Shown one piece after another: positions 62,802-64,000 of a DNA stretch of 64,000 nucleotides. Position 1 is the stretch's first letter. Each line of letters opens with the position of its first letter. Origin of the DNA: Woeseiaceae bacterium (GTDB lineage: Bacteria; Pseudomonadota; Gammaproteobacteria; Steroidobacterales; Woeseiaceae); assembly GCA_021773035.1 (NCBI GenBank), contig JAJFKU010000024.1, positions 40,883 to 104,882 of the forward strand, given 5' to 3'. The translations under genes were made by a program, and so were the position numbers. The notes beneath the pieces are model-generated. The model was not told where the DNA came from. It saw only the letters and a program-made list of their open reading frames with translations, and did no database searches.

Positions 62802-63803
62802 TTGAATCGACAATCAATGCCCCTGGTGTGGCAAGCCGTCGGGCTGGTTCTGCTGTTCCGAGCATCCTTCGCCGCCGCAGATGTTCTCCCCGATCACGAT
62901 AACGGCCCCTTGACGGGGGTTTTCGGCTTCCCGGAAAGTACCGAGGGCGGAGAGCTGGTCAGTCGTGGTCGCCACGACTGGGATGCGTCCCTGATCATTG
63001 CGAGCCACAATATCGACGAAACCAGCGCTGCGGAAAGCCTGCGTCTTGACGGGGAGACCACGCGACTGGCTCTAAGCTATCATTACGGTATCGCTGACAA
63101 GCTGGACCTCAGCATCCAGGTGCCGCTTGTCTGGCATCGGTCCGGCTTTCTCGATTCGGCAATCGATGGCTGGCACGATTTCTTCTCCCTGCCCGATGGA
63201 CCGCGCGACCAGCGCGCGCAGGATCAGCTCGAATTTTTCTACTCAGATACCGACGTAACAGTGCTGAACACTACGCGCAACGCGAATGGTGTGGGAGACG
63301 TTCGCCTGCTGCTGGGGTGGCGATTGCCCGGCAGCGAGAACCGCAGTACGGCACTTCGTTTCGGGATGAAGTTGCCGACAGGCGATAGTGATGAATTATT
63401 GGGCAGTGGCGGCGCTGACCTGAGCATTGGATTAGCGAGCGATGTCAGTGCCCTCTGGGGACAAACGAATCTCAGTGGCTTCTATCGAGCTAACGTTAGT
63501 TACCTGGGAGAGCCGGATTTCCTGGCAAACCGATACAAGGATGTTGTTGGCCAGTTCTCGTTTGGAATTGCTTATCGATTGCATCGAAGGGTGGACGTGT
63601 CGGTGCAAAGCCGAATACGCAGCGCTGTCTACGCATCCGCTATCGAGAATCTCGGGAAAACGTCGACATCGCTGACGTTTGGGGCTGGTATCAAGATGTC
63701 CGATAGCTATCGGCTCGTGTTATCGGTGGGTGAAGATGTGAACCCGGATTCCGCGCCGGACGTTTCGTTTCAGATCGCGCTGCGGTATCGCGGCCACGAT
63801 TGA
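62802..63803 (+). CDS. DUF3187 family outer membrane-like protein
   Basis: The frame is open from 62610, but a TTG at 62802 with AGGA 7 bases upstream and a signal peptide (residues about 5-25, ending FAAADV) is the best start; the ATG at 62817 is the alternative. The product is 333 residues and beta-rich, with strands such as TRLALSYHYGIADKLDLSIQ, VGDVRLLLGWRLPG and VVGQFSFGIAYRLHRRVDVS, ending FQIALRYRG, as in DUF3187 proteins, which look like outer-membrane barrels. It is divergent from the two-propeller gene, which may be a partner. Confidence 0.8.
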   Translation: MNRQSMPLVWQAVGLVLLFRASFAAADVLPDHDNGPLTGVFGFPESTEGGELVSRGRHDWDASLIIASHNIDETSAAESLRLDGETTRLALSYHYGIADKLDLSIQVPLVWHRSGFLDSAIDGWHDFFSLPDGPRDQRAQDQLEFFYSDTDVTVLNTTRNANGVGDVRLLLGWRLPGSENRSTALRFGMKLPTGDSDELLGSGGADLSIGLASDVSALWGQTNLSGFYRANVSYLGEPDFLANRYKDVVGQFSFGIAYRLHRRVDVSVQSRIRSAVYASAIENLGKTSTSLTFGAGIKMSDSYRLVLSVGEDVNPDSAPDVSFQIALRYRGHD

Positions 63804-63823
63804 GCGTCGGTGTAGTTCTTAAT

Positions 63824-64000
63824 CCGGTGTTGCTCCGGGCGGGCCGATGCCGTCTTCACGAGCCACAGGCGAGGTCATTGGCGTAGCCACCGCATCCAGA
63901 CAGTCGGCATGTATTTCCGTTACCGGTCGCCGTGCTGAACAGGTGTTGATCCGGGAGGGCCGATGCCGTCGCCAGTGGCTCGTGAAGACGGCATCGGCCC
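63824..64000. repeat. Repeat element with direct and inverted copies, cut by the window end
   Basis: A 31-bp sequence at 63824-63854 recurs at 63940-63970 with three mismatches, in direct orientation. The arm GGGCCGATGCCGTC at 63957-63970 pairs with its exact complement at 63987-64000, with a 16-base loop. The 26 bases at 63841-63866 are the exact reverse complement of 63975-64000. It is therefore a nested set of direct and inverted copies after the last gene. It may be a dispersed repeat, a terminator or the edge of a larger array. Confidence 0.75.

Overview
The window reads as an accessory-rich chromosomal stretch of a Gammaproteobacterium of about 57% GC. It has TonB-dependent uptake, S9 peptidases, two modules pairing an ECF sigma factor with a Ser/Thr kinase carrying TPRs, a nap nitrate reductase operon and a PspA/flotillin operon. 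This mix is common in marine heterotrophs of the Woeseiales/Xanthomonadales side of the class, but that placement is inference. I saw no tRNA, rRNA, CRISPR array or insertion sequence.

Layout. 1-3.1 kb: the end of a class V aminotransferase, a Rossmann protein, the remnant of an octaheme cytochrome, a SemiSWEET transporter and a DUF2452-like protein. 3.1-9.4 kb: a secreted S9 peptidase, an NDUFA9-like epimerase, 6-phosphogluconate dehydrogenase, a delta-class carbonic anhydrase lipoprotein and a Tat-exported epimerase-like protein. 9.4-17.6 kb: a startless gene fragment, sigma factor and kinase module 1, a second S9 peptidase coupled to an unknown secreted protein, and a divergent lipoprotein. 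17.7-24.7 kb: a DUF2306 membrane protein, a two-component system in which both genes are broken, and a four-gene MacB-type ABC efflux operon on the other strand.

24.9-32.2 kb holds one gene for an approximately 2,417-residue autotransporter built from about 30 glycine-rich repeats. 32.3-37.9 kb is a likely uptake unit: AraC regulator, TonB receptor and amidohydrolase. 38.2-41.8 kb is sigma factor and kinase module 2. 41.9-46.3 kb has a putative metallopeptidase with TPRs, an outer-membrane barrel, an alpha/beta hydrolase with a sorting-like tail and a GNAT enzyme. 46.4-55.7 kb is the envelope-stress operon yjfI, pspA-family gene, yqiJ, flotillin and giant AAA ATPase, preceded by two copies of a perfect 10-bp palindrome. 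56.3-60.8 kb is napEFDABC. The end holds a two-propeller protein, a DUF3187 protein and a repeat element cut by the window edge.

Three genes carry clear lesions: the multiheme cytochrome and the histidine kinase have internal deletions that also shift the frame, and the response regulator has a one-base insertion. The most interesting regions are the PspA/flotillin/AAA operon with its palindromes, the eroded cytochrome and two-component system, the giant autotransporter, and the repeat at the right end.
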